Shown piece by piece: positions 1 to 7,914 of a DNA stretch of 64,000 nucleotides; position 1 is the first letter of the stretch; each line of letters opens with the position of its first letter. Made by a program: the position numbers and the translations under genes. The notes beneath the pieces were generated by a model. That model saw nothing but the letters and a program-made list of their open reading frames with translations. It searched no databases and was not told the DNA's origin. The stretch is from NCBI RefSeq assembly GCF_000455225.1, contig NZ_HF954537.1, positions 775,297-839,296 on the forward strand, read 5' to 3'. The DNA comes from Megasphaera massiliensis. GTDB lineage: Bacteria > Bacillota > Negativicutes > Veillonellales > Megasphaeraceae.

Positions 1-48
1 TAGTTTTTGTTCTAAAATATATCGTTTCCATGTTTATATTATAACACA

Positions 49-81
49 TTTGTAGATAAAATATAATATATTGTCTACAAA
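49..81. promoter_or_regulatory. AT-rich inverted repeat, possible operator
   Basis: Arms TTTGTAGA and TCTACAAA are perfect complements around a 17-nt AT-rich centre. The inner 27 nt (52-78) are also nearly palindromic and contain TATAAT. It probably belongs to the regulatory region of a gene left of the window. The regulator cannot be named. The rest of bases 1-166 shows no gene. Confidence 0.35.
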
Positions 82-166
82 AAACATTTATCCAACGATT
101 AAAATCATTGGCTCTCTGCTAAACAATATCGGTAATATTTTATCACATCCGGCCGGTAAAGTACAG

Positions 167-202
167 AAAAGAGGCGGCTGCACAGAACAGCCGCCTCTTT
201 TT
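167..202 (-). terminator. Intrinsic terminator after the HEPN/MNT pair
   Basis: A GC-rich perfect stem (GAGGCGGCTG / CAGCCGCCTC) has a 7-nt loop and T/A runs on both sides. It can end transcription from the hepT-like gene and also from the left. Confidence 0.85.
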
Positions 203-243
203 ACCGGTAAGGTTTCATGAAAGCGTTCAACAAGGCCATCATG

Positions 244-626
244 TCACTTCAATTTCTCCAGCCATGAATGCATGACCGCGTCGTATTCAGGAAAGCGGCC
301 CATCAAACTTTCGACGAAAGCCTCATCGTAGGTATAAGTCGTCAAATTCCGATCATCGACCATTTTTAAGGCCTGTTTCGCTTCTGCGTCGCTCAAAAGG
401 CCCGTTTCCCGGCAGGCACGGATCACTTTTTCGGCGATGCGGCGTCGATGCCGTCTTGGACATAGAGGTGCTCCTTGGCACATTTCCAAATCAGTTCAAA
501 AGAGAACTCAAACCGCTGAATCAAGGCGTCCCGCTCAATTTCATTCAAGGTGTCACGGGAGGCTAATTCGTGAAATTTCTCCAAGGCCCTGACGGCTAAT
601 CGATACCGTTCGGTTATGCTTTCCAC
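244..626 (-). pseudogene. HepT/HI0074-like HEPN protein, frameshifted
   Basis: The family (nucleotidyltransferase substrate-binding/HEPN protein, about 130 residues) is the toxin half of HEPN/MNT modules. Here it is read in two frames: the first runs from a GTG at 626 (GAGGAGGG Shine-Dalgarno 6 nt upstream) to a stop just after SPKK. The second continues with VIRACRETGLLSD to LEKLK. One extra A in the A5 run (427-431) would restore a 127-residue protein. The family RNase/AMPylation motif R-x4-H-x-Y appears here as RNLTTYTY, with Tyr where the His is expected (codon 334-336). The gene overlaps the nucleotidyltransferase gene by 13 nt. It is either a decayed toxin, a sequencing error, or a -1 frameshift at AAAAAG-TGA. 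Confidence 0.75.
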
Positions 627-919
627 AAAATGCCCTCCTCTCGAATTCGCCGGCATAAAGCGGCTCCGGCGTGATGCATATCCACCACATCGACGTGACG
701 AGGAATCGTAGATTCTTCCAATCGTTCTCTCAGCAACGTAATTTCATAGGAAATATCGTCCCGGCTATCGATGGCTATATCAATATCGGAGCTCCGCTTC
801 TGTTCTCCTCGTGCCCAGGACCCGAAGAGATAAACGCGCACATCTCGTTCTTTGAAATGCTGCAAAACCACTTCTTTTACGCGCTGTACAGGCTCTTCAT
901 AGATGCTGTAGACTGTCAT
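614..919 (-). CDS. MntA-like minimal nucleotidyltransferase (antitoxin type)
   Basis: This small DNA-polymerase-beta-fold nucleotidyltransferase has the signature GSWARGEQKRSSDIDIAI (G-S-x10-D-x-D), which holds the metal-binding Asp pair. Proteins of this type (HI0073/MntA) pair with HEPN proteins and, where studied, neutralise them by adding AMP to a Tyr of the HEPN motif. The start at 919 was chosen because GGGGA lies 7 nt upstream. An ATG at 931 would place the Shine-Dalgarno against the codon. The gene overlaps the downstream HEPN gene, so the two are probably translationally coupled. The protein looks intact although its partner is broken. Confidence 0.8.
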   Translation of the reverse strand: MTVYSIYEEPVQRVKEVVLQHFKERDVRVYLFGSWARGEQKRSSDIDIAIDSRDDISYEITLLRERLEESTIPRHVDVVDMHHAGAALCRRIREEGILWKA

Positions 920-1015
920 AATAATCCCCATCTTCCGATAAATATCTTTCTCGTTTCACTATAGCAAAGGTTCCTTAACTTCGCAAGGGATTGGCAGGAC
1001 AGACGCCAGACAGCA

Positions 1016-1051
1016 AAAGGCTGCCCTGCCGATATTGGCGGGACAGCCTTT
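1016..1051 (-). terminator. Terminator of the rib operon
   Basis: A 15-bp stem with one mismatch (AAAGGCTG...CAGCCTTT) and a 6-nt loop lies 25 nt after the ribH stop. It is followed by a short T run on the minus strand. Confidence 0.8.
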
Positions 1052-1075
1052 CCAATCCGGGATGTTCCCGGCTTT

Positions 1076-1540
1076 TTATAACTGTTTGATGAGGTTGACC
1101 ATTTCGATGGCACCGGTGGCGACGTCGAAGCCTTTGTTCCCCGCTTTTGTGCCGGCCCGTTCGATGGCCTGTTCGATGTTTTCCGTCGTGATGACGCCGA
1201 ACATGATGGGCACGCCCGTCTTCAGCGATGCCTGAGCAATGCCTTTAGCCGATTCGCCGCAAACGAGGTCGTAGTGGCTGGTAGCACCGCGGATGACGGC
1301 ACCGAGGCAAATGACGGCGTCGTATTTACCCGATTCAGCCATTTTCTGAGCAATCAGGGGGATTTCAAAGGCTCCCGGAACCCAGGCCGTCGTAATATCG
1401 TCATCGTTGACGCCGTGACGATGGAGGGCATCGTAGGCGCCGCCGAGCAGTTTGCTGCAAATAAATTCATTGAAACGAGCGACGACAATACCAAACTTCG
1501 CACCAGAACCGATTAATTGACCTTCTTTAATGTGTGCCAT
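1076..1540 (-). CDS. ribH: 6,7-dimethyl-8-ribityllumazine synthase
   Basis: RibH condenses 3,4-dihydroxy-2-butanone 4-phosphate with the ribityl-aminopyrimidine to make lumazine, the penultimate riboflavin step. The 154-residue length is usual. Visible motifs are ARFNEFI (21-27), WVPGAFEIP (53-61) and [12 protein letters not shown] (80-91), with the catalytic His at about 89. It is the last gene of ribD-ribE-ribH and starts 36 nt after ribE. A GGAG lies upstream of the ATG. ribBA, which normally sits between ribE and ribH in Firmicutes, is absent here, so butanone phosphate and the GTP cyclohydrolase step must come from elsewhere. Confidence 0.96.
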   Translation of the reverse strand: MAHIKEGQLIGSGAKFGIVVARFNEFICSKLLGGAYDALHRHGVNDDDITTAWVPGAFEIPLIAQKMAESGKYDAVICLGAVIRGATSHYDLVCGESAKGIAQASLKTGVPIMFGVITTENIEQAIERAGTKAGNKGFDVATGAIEMVNLIKQL

Positions 1541-1576
1541 AATAACAACACTCCTATTCTAAATTATATATTGAAG

Positions 1577-2218
1577 TTAAAATCCATTTTCCAGCAGTTT
1601 GTCCAACGTCAGGCCTGATGAGGACTGAGGCGAACCGACTGTGAATCGATGGACGTATTTCCCAATGACATCTGTTTCCAAATTGACGATGGCTCCCGGA
1701 TGTTTATCCATGAGGGTCGTATTGGCCATCGTATGGGGAATGATGGAAACGGAGAACTGACTGTTACCGACGGAAACGACGGTCAAACTAATGCCGTCGA
1801 TGGTGATCGACCCTTTTTCAACGATGAAGATTTCCATATCTTTCGGAATGGAAATGGTGATGACCCGGGCAATGCCGTCATTGGCAATGCGGGCTACGTG
1901 ACCGACGCCGTCGATGTGGCCGCTGACGATGTGGCCGCCAAGTCGTCCTCCGACCTGCATGGCTCGTTCCAGGTTAACCTTAGAACCGCTCTTAATCGTG
2001 CTGAACGACGAACGACGCATCGTTTCATGCATGACGTCAGCCGAAAAGGTCGAATCCGTCAAATCCGTTACGGTCAGGCAGACGCCGTTGACGGCAATAC
2101 TGTCGCCGAGCTGTGTTCCTTCTAATACTTTATGAGCCGCAATCGTCAACCGAATGGAGTCGGGACGGCGGTCCATATGGGCAATAGCCCCTAATTCTTC
2201 AATGATGCCAGTGAACAT
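1577..2218 (-). CDS. ribE: Riboflavin synthase, alpha subunit
   Basis: RibE dismutates two lumazines to riboflavin and the pyrimidine precursor. The 213-residue protein begins with the conserved MFTGIIEELG and has two lumazine-binding barrels, marked by IAVNGVCLTV (about 43-52) and ITIDGISLTV (about 138-147). The start at 2218 has GGGAGG 6 nt upstream. A longer reading from 2269 would add a tail unlike the family. It overlaps the ribD end by 20 nt, which points to translational coupling. Confidence 0.96.
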   Translation of the reverse strand: MFTGIIEELGAIAHMDRRPDSIRLTIAAHKVLEGTQLGDSIAVNGVCLTVTDLTDSTFSADVMHETMRRSSFSTIKSGSKVNLERAMQVGGRLGGHIVSGHIDGVGHVARIANDGIARVITISIPKDMEIFIVEKGSITIDGISLTVVSVGNSQFSVSIIPHTMANTTLMDKHPGAIVNLETDVIGKYVHRFTVGSPQSSSGLTLDKLLENGF

Positions 2219-3338
2219 AGGCACCCTCCCTATTGGCATTATATGCCGTAAGCAATACGTTATTTTCATGCATCTCTACAGAATCGTAGATAAGCGGCAG
2301 GCATTCATCGAGCTCATCGACGCCATAACCGCCGACCGACGGCAGGGCCCCGACACCGCCGATAATCTTATCGCCCATGAAGGCATAGACTTTATCGACG
2401 AGGCGGGCATCAAAGAAACTGCCCTGAACAGTGCTTCCCCCTTCGACAAGGATACTGGTCAGCCCTTCTTCATGGAGTCGTTTCAAGGCTTCCGGAAGAT
2501 TGATGGACTGATTGTCTTGAAGTAAGGGTGCCAGAATGACCCGCACGCCGGCATTTTTCAAAGCCTTCATCTTTTCAACGGGGCAGGCCGACGTCGTCAT
2601 GACGATGGTCGGCGTCGTCTTATCGGTGACGACCAGGGACTTCAGCGGCGTCCGTCCCTTAGCATCGAGGACGATGCGCACCGGCTGGTGCGGTGCCTCC
2701 TGACCTTCTCGTTCGATACGGCAGGTCAACAGCGGGTTATCCGCCAAGACGGTGTTGATGCCGACTAAAATGCCGTCGTAAATGGAGCGCAGATAGTGGC
2801 CGTAATTTCGGGCCCATTCGTTGGTAATCCATTTCGAATGGCCCGTCCGTGATGCCGTGCGGCCATCGAGGCTTTGGGCCAGTTTAACGGCAATGAAAGG
2901 TTTTTGGACCATCATGTTTTTGATAAATACTTCGTTGAGCTGGGCTGCTTCTTTCGACAACAGGCCCACTTCAACGGCGATACCGGCCTTGCGCAGGATA
3001 GCCGCTCCCTTACCGGAGACGCGGGGATTGGGGTCGAGCATGGCCATGACGACCTTGCCGACGCCCTTTTCGGCCAACGTCCGCGCGCACGGAGGTGTTC
3101 GGCCGTAATGGGCGCAAGGTTCGAGGGTCACATAAACCGTCGCTCCCTTGGCCTTTTCCCCGGCCTCTCTCAACGCCCACACTTCGGCATGAGGGGTGCC
3201 GGCCTTATGGTGATAGCCGGTGCCGACGATTTCACCATCTTTGACGATGACGCAGCCGACGGCCGGATTTGGTGTCGTATAACCCAGAGCTGATTTTGCC
3301 AGTTCCAGGGCTTTTCTCATATACTCTGCCGGTTCCAA
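2199..3338 (-). CDS. ribD: Bifunctional riboflavin deaminase/reductase
   Basis: RibD deaminates and then reduces the pyrimidine intermediate of riboflavin synthesis. The N-terminal cytidine-deaminase-like domain shows the zinc ligands HAE (50-52) and PCAHYGRTPPC (74-84). The C-terminal reductase domain shows KLAQSLDGRTA, SKWITNE and VEGGSTVQGSF. A TTG start at 3338 is chosen: GAAGGAA precedes it and the product then begins MEPAEYMRKALELAK, which aligns with known RibD. The ATG at 3458 lies inside the riboswitch and is rejected. The gene is controlled by the FMN riboswitch just upstream. Confidence 0.94.
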   Translation of the reverse strand: MEPAEYMRKALELAKSALGYTTPNPAVGCVIVKDGEIVGTGYHHKAGTPHAEVWALREAGEKAKGATVYVTLEPCAHYGRTPPCARTLAEKGVGKVVMAMLDPNPRVSGKGAAILRKAGIAVEVGLLSKEAAQLNEVFIKNMMVQKPFIAVKLAQSLDGRTASRTGHSKWITNEWARNYGHYLRSIYDGILVGINTVLADNPLLTCRIEREGQEAPHQPVRIVLDAKGRTPLKSLVVTDKTTPTIVMTTSACPVEKMKALKNAGVRVILAPLLQDNQSINLPEALKRLHEEGLTSILVEGGSTVQGSFFDARLVDKVYAFMGDKIIGGVGALPSVGGYGVDELDECLPLIYDSVEMHENNVLLTAYNANREGAYVHWHH

Positions 3339-3380
3339 TATATTCCTTCCCTTCTTCTTGGATTTGCAGGCGGGAAAACG

Positions 3381-3413
3381 AAAAAAGGCTATGGATGAAA
3401 AATCTCCATAGCC
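3381..3413 (-). terminator. Riboswitch expression-platform terminator (rib)
   Basis: A perfect stem GGCTATGGA / TCCATAGCC is followed by T6 on the minus strand, between the FMN aptamer and the ribD start. This fits transcription attenuation when FMN is bound. Confidence 0.85.
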
Positions 3414-3448
3414 CTTTGAGCACAACAAAAAAAGACACTGTCGTCTGT

Positions 3449-3568
3449 CTTTTCCCATCCAGACTGTACTGTCGGTACCGAAATTTCATCGGTTCAACCC
3501 TTGCGGGTTAGCGGACTGTCACCGCCGGTCAGGAATTGAAAGCCCAGCTTTCTCACCTTGCCTCAAAG
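3449..3568 (-). promoter_or_regulatory. FMN riboswitch (RFN element)
   Basis: On the minus strand the conserved RFN blocks occur in order: CTGACCGGCGGTGACAGTCC, AACCCGCAAGGGTT, CGATGAAATTTCG, and ACAGTCTGGATGGGA. It lies directly upstream of ribD and its terminator and should switch ribDEH off when FMN is high. Confidence 0.95.
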
Positions 3569-3596
3569 ACTATTTCTATTCTTCTTTTCATGTACG

Positions 3597-3625
3597 ATTT
3601 TAGCACATGAAAAGGAGAAATACAA
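3597..3625 (-). promoter_or_regulatory. Promoter of the rib operon
   Basis: TTGTAT (3620-3625), a 17-nt spacer and TAAAAT (3597-3602) place transcription start about 20 nt before the FMN aptamer. The -10 box sits in the centre of a perfect 10-bp inverted repeat (3584-3614), which may also act as the end of the rpe transcript. Confidence 0.6.
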
Positions 3626-3629
3626 GTCC

Positions 3630-4274
3630 TTATCGCAAGGACGCAATGGCGGCTTTTCGATCAGCCGCACCAAATACAGCACTGCCGGCAACGAGGAAGG
3701 TGGCGCCGGCATCTTTGACCATCTGAGCCGTCTTATCGTTGATGCCGCCGTCGACTTCGATGACAGCATCGGTATTTCCTGCATTCTGGAGGAGTTCCTT
3801 GGCCTGGCGGATTTTGTCAAGGCTATAAGGAATGAACTTTTGACCGCCAAAACCGGGATTGACGCTCATGATAAGGATGAGGTCCAATTGTCCGGCAACA
3901 CAGGACAAGGTCGATACAGGCGTCGCCGGATTGAGGGCTACGCCGGCCTTCATCCCGGCTTCATGGATTTGCTGCAGAACCCGGTCCAAGTGGACACAGG
4001 CTTCTTGATGAACCGTCATATATTGGACGCCGGCATCGGCCAGGCCGTCGACATACGCTTCGGGATTGGTCACCATCAAATGAGCATCGAAGGGAAGTTT
4101 CGTAACCGGGCGCAAAGCCTTGATGACGGGCACGCCGAAGGTGAGATTGGGGACAAAATGGCCGTCCATCAAATCGAGATGGATACAGTCGGCCCCCTTC
4201 TGTTCGACGTCTTTAATTTCTTCAGCTAACCGCGAAAAATCAGCGGACAATATAGAGGGACAAATCGTTACCAT
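3630..4274 (-). CDS. rpe: Ribulose-phosphate 3-epimerase
   Basis: Rpe interconverts ribulose 5-phosphate and xylulose 5-phosphate in the pentose phosphate pathway. The 214-residue TIM barrel shows the family motifs PSILSADF, HLDLMDGHFVPN, DAHLMV, MSVNPGFGGQ and EVDGGIN, carrying the metal-binding His/Asp set. It starts 2 nt after the rsgA stop, and an AAAGG element lies upstream. The order rsgA-rpe following prkC is the same as in Bacillus. No separate promoter is seen, so it is probably the last gene of the rlmN-stp-prkC-rsgA-rpe run. Confidence 0.96.
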   Translation of the reverse strand: MVTICPSILSADFSRLAEEIKDVEQKGADCIHLDLMDGHFVPNLTFGVPVIKALRPVTKLPFDAHLMVTNPEAYVDGLADAGVQYMTVHQEACVHLDRVLQQIHEAGMKAGVALNPATPVSTLSCVAGQLDLILIMSVNPGFGGQKFIPYSLDKIRQAKELLQNAGNTDAVIEVDGGINDKTAQMVKDAGATFLVAGSAVFGAADRKAAIASLR

Positions 4275-4276
4275 GA

Positions 4277-5140
4277 TTATCGTTTCCTTTCTGCAATGGA
4301 GGTGATGATTTTACAGTACGTTTCATACCGTTCTTTTTGAATCTGCCCAGCGGCAACGGCCTCTTTTACAGCACATTCCGGTTCGGACAGGTGGAGGCAC
4401 GACGAGAACTTACAGCCTGCGCTGTATGGCACCATATCCGGGAATAAGGGCAGGACGTCCCGCGCATCAAGATGTTCAAAATCGAGGGCGCTGAACCCCG
4501 GCGTATCGACGACATAGGTGTCGCTGTCGAGGCGCATGATTTCTGAATGGCGTGTCGTATGACGGCCCCGTTTAATCTTCTCACTGACGGCTCCGATGGA
4601 TAAATCCTTGCGCCCCAAAAGTCGGGACAAAAGACTCGATTTACCGACGCCGGACGGGCCGGCAAAGGCCGTTACTTTCTGCGGCAACCGTTCATAGAGC
4701 TCGTCGAGACCTTCTCCGGTACGAGCTGATACAAGGCAGACGTCATAGCCGCAGCGCTCGTAGAAATCCCGGTAGCTTTCAGCCAAGTTCCGGTCGAGAT
4801 CACATTTATTGAAGCAGAGTATGGGCCGAATGCCGCTGTATTCACAGGTCATGAGCATCTTGTCGATGAGAAAACGGTTCGGATCCGGTGACTGGGCTGC
4901 CATGATGACCATCAATTGATCGATATTGGCCACCGCCGGCCGGCGGATTTGGTTCCGCCGCGGCAGCTGGGCTTCGATGACGCCCTTGTCATTCTCCAGT
5001 TCCGTAATTTCCAGTTCATCGCCGACTAAGATTTTCGCCTTGAGCAGCTTGCCCCGACGCCGGCATTCGACGAGGTTGTCTCTTCCGACATCGACATAAT
5101 AATAGCCATTATAGTTCTTGATGACGCGTCCTTTTGTCAT
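4277..5140 (-). CDS. rsgA: Small-subunit ribosome biogenesis GTPase
   Basis: RsgA is a circularly permuted GTPase that helps late 30S maturation. An N-terminal OB-fold (about 1-65) is followed by the permuted motifs NKCD (111-114, G4), SAR (138-140, G5), GPSGVGKSS (161-169, Walker A/G1) and DTPG (212-215, G3). A C-terminal zinc knuckle has C243, C248, H250 and C256. Length 287 is normal. It begins 8 nt after prkC, whose kinase is known to phosphorylate RsgA in other Firmicutes, so the neighbourhood is meaningful. Confidence 0.96.
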   Translation of the reverse strand: MTKGRVIKNYNGYYYVDVGRDNLVECRRRGKLLKAKILVGDELEITELENDKGVIEAQLPRRNQIRRPAVANIDQLMVIMAAQSPDPNRFLIDKMLMTCEYSGIRPILCFNKCDLDRNLAESYRDFYERCGYDVCLVSARTGEGLDELYERLPQKVTAFAGPSGVGKSSLLSRLLGRKDLSIGAVSEKIKRGRHTTRHSEIMRLDSDTYVVDTPGFSALDFEHLDARDVLPLFPDMVPYSAGCKFSSCLHLSEPECAVKEAVAAGQIQKERYETYCKIITSIAERKR

Positions 5141-5148
5141 GTTCCTCC

Positions 5149-7101
5149 TTAGATATATTGATCCTGTACCAGCGAATTATTGATATAGACTTTGACCCGG
5201 GTCTTACCGGTCCCACTGACGCTCTTTGAAATGTTGTCGCCGCCGGATTGATTGCGGTCGTAGACGACGCGCGAACCATTATCATCGGACACGACGATTT
5301 GAACGTGCTGGTTCGAAGCGCCGGCAGGAACACTGATATTGACCGTTCCGTAGTGCGGCGTACCGGCCGGTTCCTGGTTATTGGCGCTGCCGTCCGAGCC
5401 GGTCGACTGCGAATTTTGGCTGCCGGGATATTCGACAGTCAGATTGACCACTTTGCCGTCTCCTGCGGCCTGAGCCGTAACGACGGCCTGAGAGCTGTCT
5501 TTCGAAGCATCGAGGTTGGCGACGGAGCCGACGGAGTAGCCGGCGCTTTCCAAGGCTTTTTCCGCCTCTTCGAGGGTCATGCCGCTTGTATTCGGAGCTT
5601 CGTTAGCCGCTTCAGCAGCCTTTTCAGCCTCGCTCTTGCGGCAGACGACGAGGTTGACCTTCGTCCCCTTGTCAACTTTCTTCGGCGACGCCGGGCTCTG
5701 ACTGATGATCGTCCCGTCGGCATACTGAGCACTTTCCTTATAGGTTACCTTGCCGACGGACAAGCCGATTTCTTTCAACTTGCTTTCAGCCTCTTCCAGT
5801 GTCAGGCTCCTCAGATCCGGCATTAAGACCTGCTCACCCTTATTGCCCTTACTGACGGTCAGGTAAATCGTTCGGTTGGCCTTGACGACGGCACCGCCTG
5901 ACGGCGTCTGGGCGACGACTTCGCCAACAGGGACTTCCTCGCTTTCTACCTCCTTGACCGATACGTCAAGTTTTTTATCCTTGAGGATTTTTCGGGCGAT
6001 TTCCACCTGTTTCCCCGTTACGTTCGGAACCGTAATATCTTCAGTGCTCCAAAAATTACCAAAGGAAAAGAAGGCCCATACGAAGGCGACGAGAAAAACA
6101 CCGAGCATACCGATGATGATCGTCTTTTGGGAATGATTACTGATAGAATCCATGAAACGAGTAAAAATATTCTTCTTCTTTTTCGGCGCTTCTTCAGGCA
6201 GCTCTTTTTCCTTTATGGGCTGGATTTTTTGAGTCCCAAAGTTATACGTCCCCTTACTGATAATCGGACGGGCACCATTGGTGTTGATAAAGCCCTGAGA
6301 CAGGCGAAGTTCAGACATCATCTCGCCAATCGACTGAAAGCGGTCGTCGGGATTCTTGGACATGGCCTTTAGGATTACCTGTTCGACCAGCCGGGGAATG
6401 CGGCGATTGTACTTCGTCGGCAGGGGAATGTCGTCCTGAACGTGCTTCAAGGCAATGCTGATAGCTGTATCCCCTTCGAAAGGCACGATGCCGGTCATCA
6501 TTTCATACATGACGACGCCGAGGGAATAGATATCCGTCCGCTCATCAATATGGCCGCCGCTGGCCTGTTCCGGCGAAAAATAATGAACCGAACCGAGAAC
6601 GGTGCGATCGCTGTTTTCCACGGAATTGACAGCCCGGGCAATGCCAAAATCTGCGACCTTAATACGCCCCGTTTCAGTCACCAGAATGTTATGGGGCTTA
6701 ATATCGCAGTGGACGATGCCGTTAGCATGTGCGTTTTCAAGGGCTTCGCCGATATTGAAAGCAATCTGTATCGACGTATTGATCGGCAAATGGCCGTGTT
6801 TTTCGATATACTCTTTCAACGTCTCGCCGCGTACAAACTCCATGACGATGTAATGGACATTTTCATCGTAGCCGACGTCGTATATATTGACGATATTGGG
6901 ATGGGACAATTTAGCAGCCGCTTGCGCTTCCTGCCGAAAACGAACGACAAAATCGTGGTCGTCGCCGTATTTTGCATGAAGCACCTTGACTGCGACGATA
7001 CGATCCAGGAGAATATCCTGGGCCTTATATACGCTGGCCATGCCGCCTGTGCCTACTTTTTCCAATATCTTGTATCTATTGTCTAAGATATGACCAATCA
7101 T
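5149..7101 (-). CDS. prkC: Membrane Ser/Thr protein kinase with PASTA domains
   Basis: A cytoplasmic Hanks-type kinase (about 10-270) is joined to one transmembrane segment (about 327-350) and extracellular PASTA repeats at about 354-418 and 423-488. A weaker third repeat lies at about 505-558, then an Ala/Ser/Gly-rich linker and a C-terminal beta domain. The kinase keeps the Gly loop GTGGMASVYKA (17-27), Lys39 and DFG (151-153). The catalytic loop reads HCDIKPHN instead of HRDIKPHN, making it a non-RD kinase. Family members sense muropeptides and control cell wall growth and dormancy exit. stp, its phosphatase, is 36 nt upstream. The length of 650 is typical. Confidence 0.94.
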   Translation of the reverse strand: MIGHILDNRYKILEKVGTGGMASVYKAQDILLDRIVAVKVLHAKYGDDHDFVVRFRQEAQAAAKLSHPNIVNIYDVGYDENVHYIVMEFVRGETLKEYIEKHGHLPINTSIQIAFNIGEALENAHANGIVHCDIKPHNILVTETGRIKVADFGIARAVNSVENSDRTVLGSVHYFSPEQASGGHIDERTDIYSLGVVMYEMMTGIVPFEGDTAISIALKHVQDDIPLPTKYNRRIPRLVEQVILKAMSKNPDDRFQSIGEMMSELRLSQGFINTNGARPIISKGTYNFGTQKIQPIKEKELPEEAPKKKKNIFTRFMDSISNHSQKTIIIGMLGVFLVAFVWAFFSFGNFWSTEDITVPNVTGKQVEIARKILKDKKLDVSVKEVESEEVPVGEVVAQTPSGGAVVKANRTIYLTVSKGNKGEQVLMPDLRSLTLEEAESKLKEIGLSVGKVTYKESAQYADGTIISQSPASPKKVDKGTKVNLVVCRKSEAEKAAEAANEAPNTSGMTLEEAEKALESAGYSVGSVANLDASKDSSQAVVTAQAAGDGKVVNLTVEYPGSQNSQSTGSDGSANNQEPAGTPHYGTVNISVPAGASNQHVQIVVSDDNGSRVVYDRNQSGGDNISKSVSGTGKTRVKVYINNSLVQDQYI

Positions 7102-7137
7102 TTTTAACTATTCCACCACTTTCATAGTCGTTCCCGA

Positions 7138-7845
7138 TTATATGGTTGTTAAAATTGCCGTGACATTGTCCTTGGCCCCATTTTCATAGACCTGGTCAAA
7201 GAGATCGTTGATGATCTCCCGTTCTGTCCGGCCGTAGTCGCCGATGGCATCGCAAAGTTCCGGCTTGCCAATGAAAGAGGTCAAGCCGTCGGAACAAATC
7301 AGAATACGGTCATTCGGCTGTACTTCAAAAGCCCCGGTATCGACGATGAGATTGGAGTCGACACCGACCGCTCTGGTCAGTACATGGCGCTGCGGATGAT
7401 CCAGCGCTTCTTCTTCTGTAATCTTACCTTTATCGAGTAAAACCTGAACAATCGTATGATCGACAGAAATCTGTGAAAAGACTCCTTCCCGGTATAGATA
7501 GATGCGGCTGTCTCCGACGTGGCCCCAAAAGGCCATATGCCGGGCCAGGGTCACCATGGAAACGGTCGTCCCCATTCCCTTTAGGGACGGATCGATCAAG
7601 GTCTTGCTGATGATACTGGAATTGGCATACTGAATTGCCTTTTCCAGCTGCACCGGTGCCGCATAATTAAAGTTCTTAAAATAGTAAGCAATGGCTTCTA
7701 CCGCCGTCTTACTGGCGATTTCGCCGCCGACGTAGCCGCCCATACCGTCGGCTACGGCCAGCACGTTTCGCTCATGGCTGATATAAAAAGAATCTTCATT
7801 TACTTTCCGAACCAGGCCGATTTTGGATTCACCGTATGTGCCCAA
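7138..7845 (-). CDS. stp: PP2C-family Ser/Thr phosphatase, PrkC partner
   Basis: This metal-dependent PPM phosphatase removes phosphate from PrkC targets. Motifs visible are VNEDSF near the N-terminus, VADGMGGYVGGE, the GDSRIYLY strand, HVLTRAVG and ICSDGLTSF, carrying the metal-binding Asp residues. A TTG start at 7845 is preferred: GAGAGGA lies 9 nt upstream and the protein then begins like PrpC (MGTYGESKIGLVRKVNED). A GTG at 7863 would add six residues but has no Shine-Dalgarno. Its position just before prkC matches the conserved Firmicute pair. Confidence 0.94.
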   Translation of the reverse strand: MGTYGESKIGLVRKVNEDSFYISHERNVLAVADGMGGYVGGEIASKTAVEAIAYYFKNFNYAAPVQLEKAIQYANSSIISKTLIDPSLKGMGTTVSMVTLARHMAFWGHVGDSRIYLYREGVFSQISVDHTIVQVLLDKGKITEEEALDHPQRHVLTRAVGVDSNLIVDTGAFEVQPNDRILICSDGLTSFIGKPELCDAIGDYGRTEREIINDLFDQVYENGAKDNVTAILTTI

Positions 7846-7914
7846 ATTCTCACGTCCTCTCACGGTGTTTCGTTATAGGTACACATTAATTCATATCATA
7901 TTCCCTGTCACCTG

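Noticed and set aside
3558..4229. 223-residue plus-strand ORF
   Set aside because: Antisense shadow of rpe.
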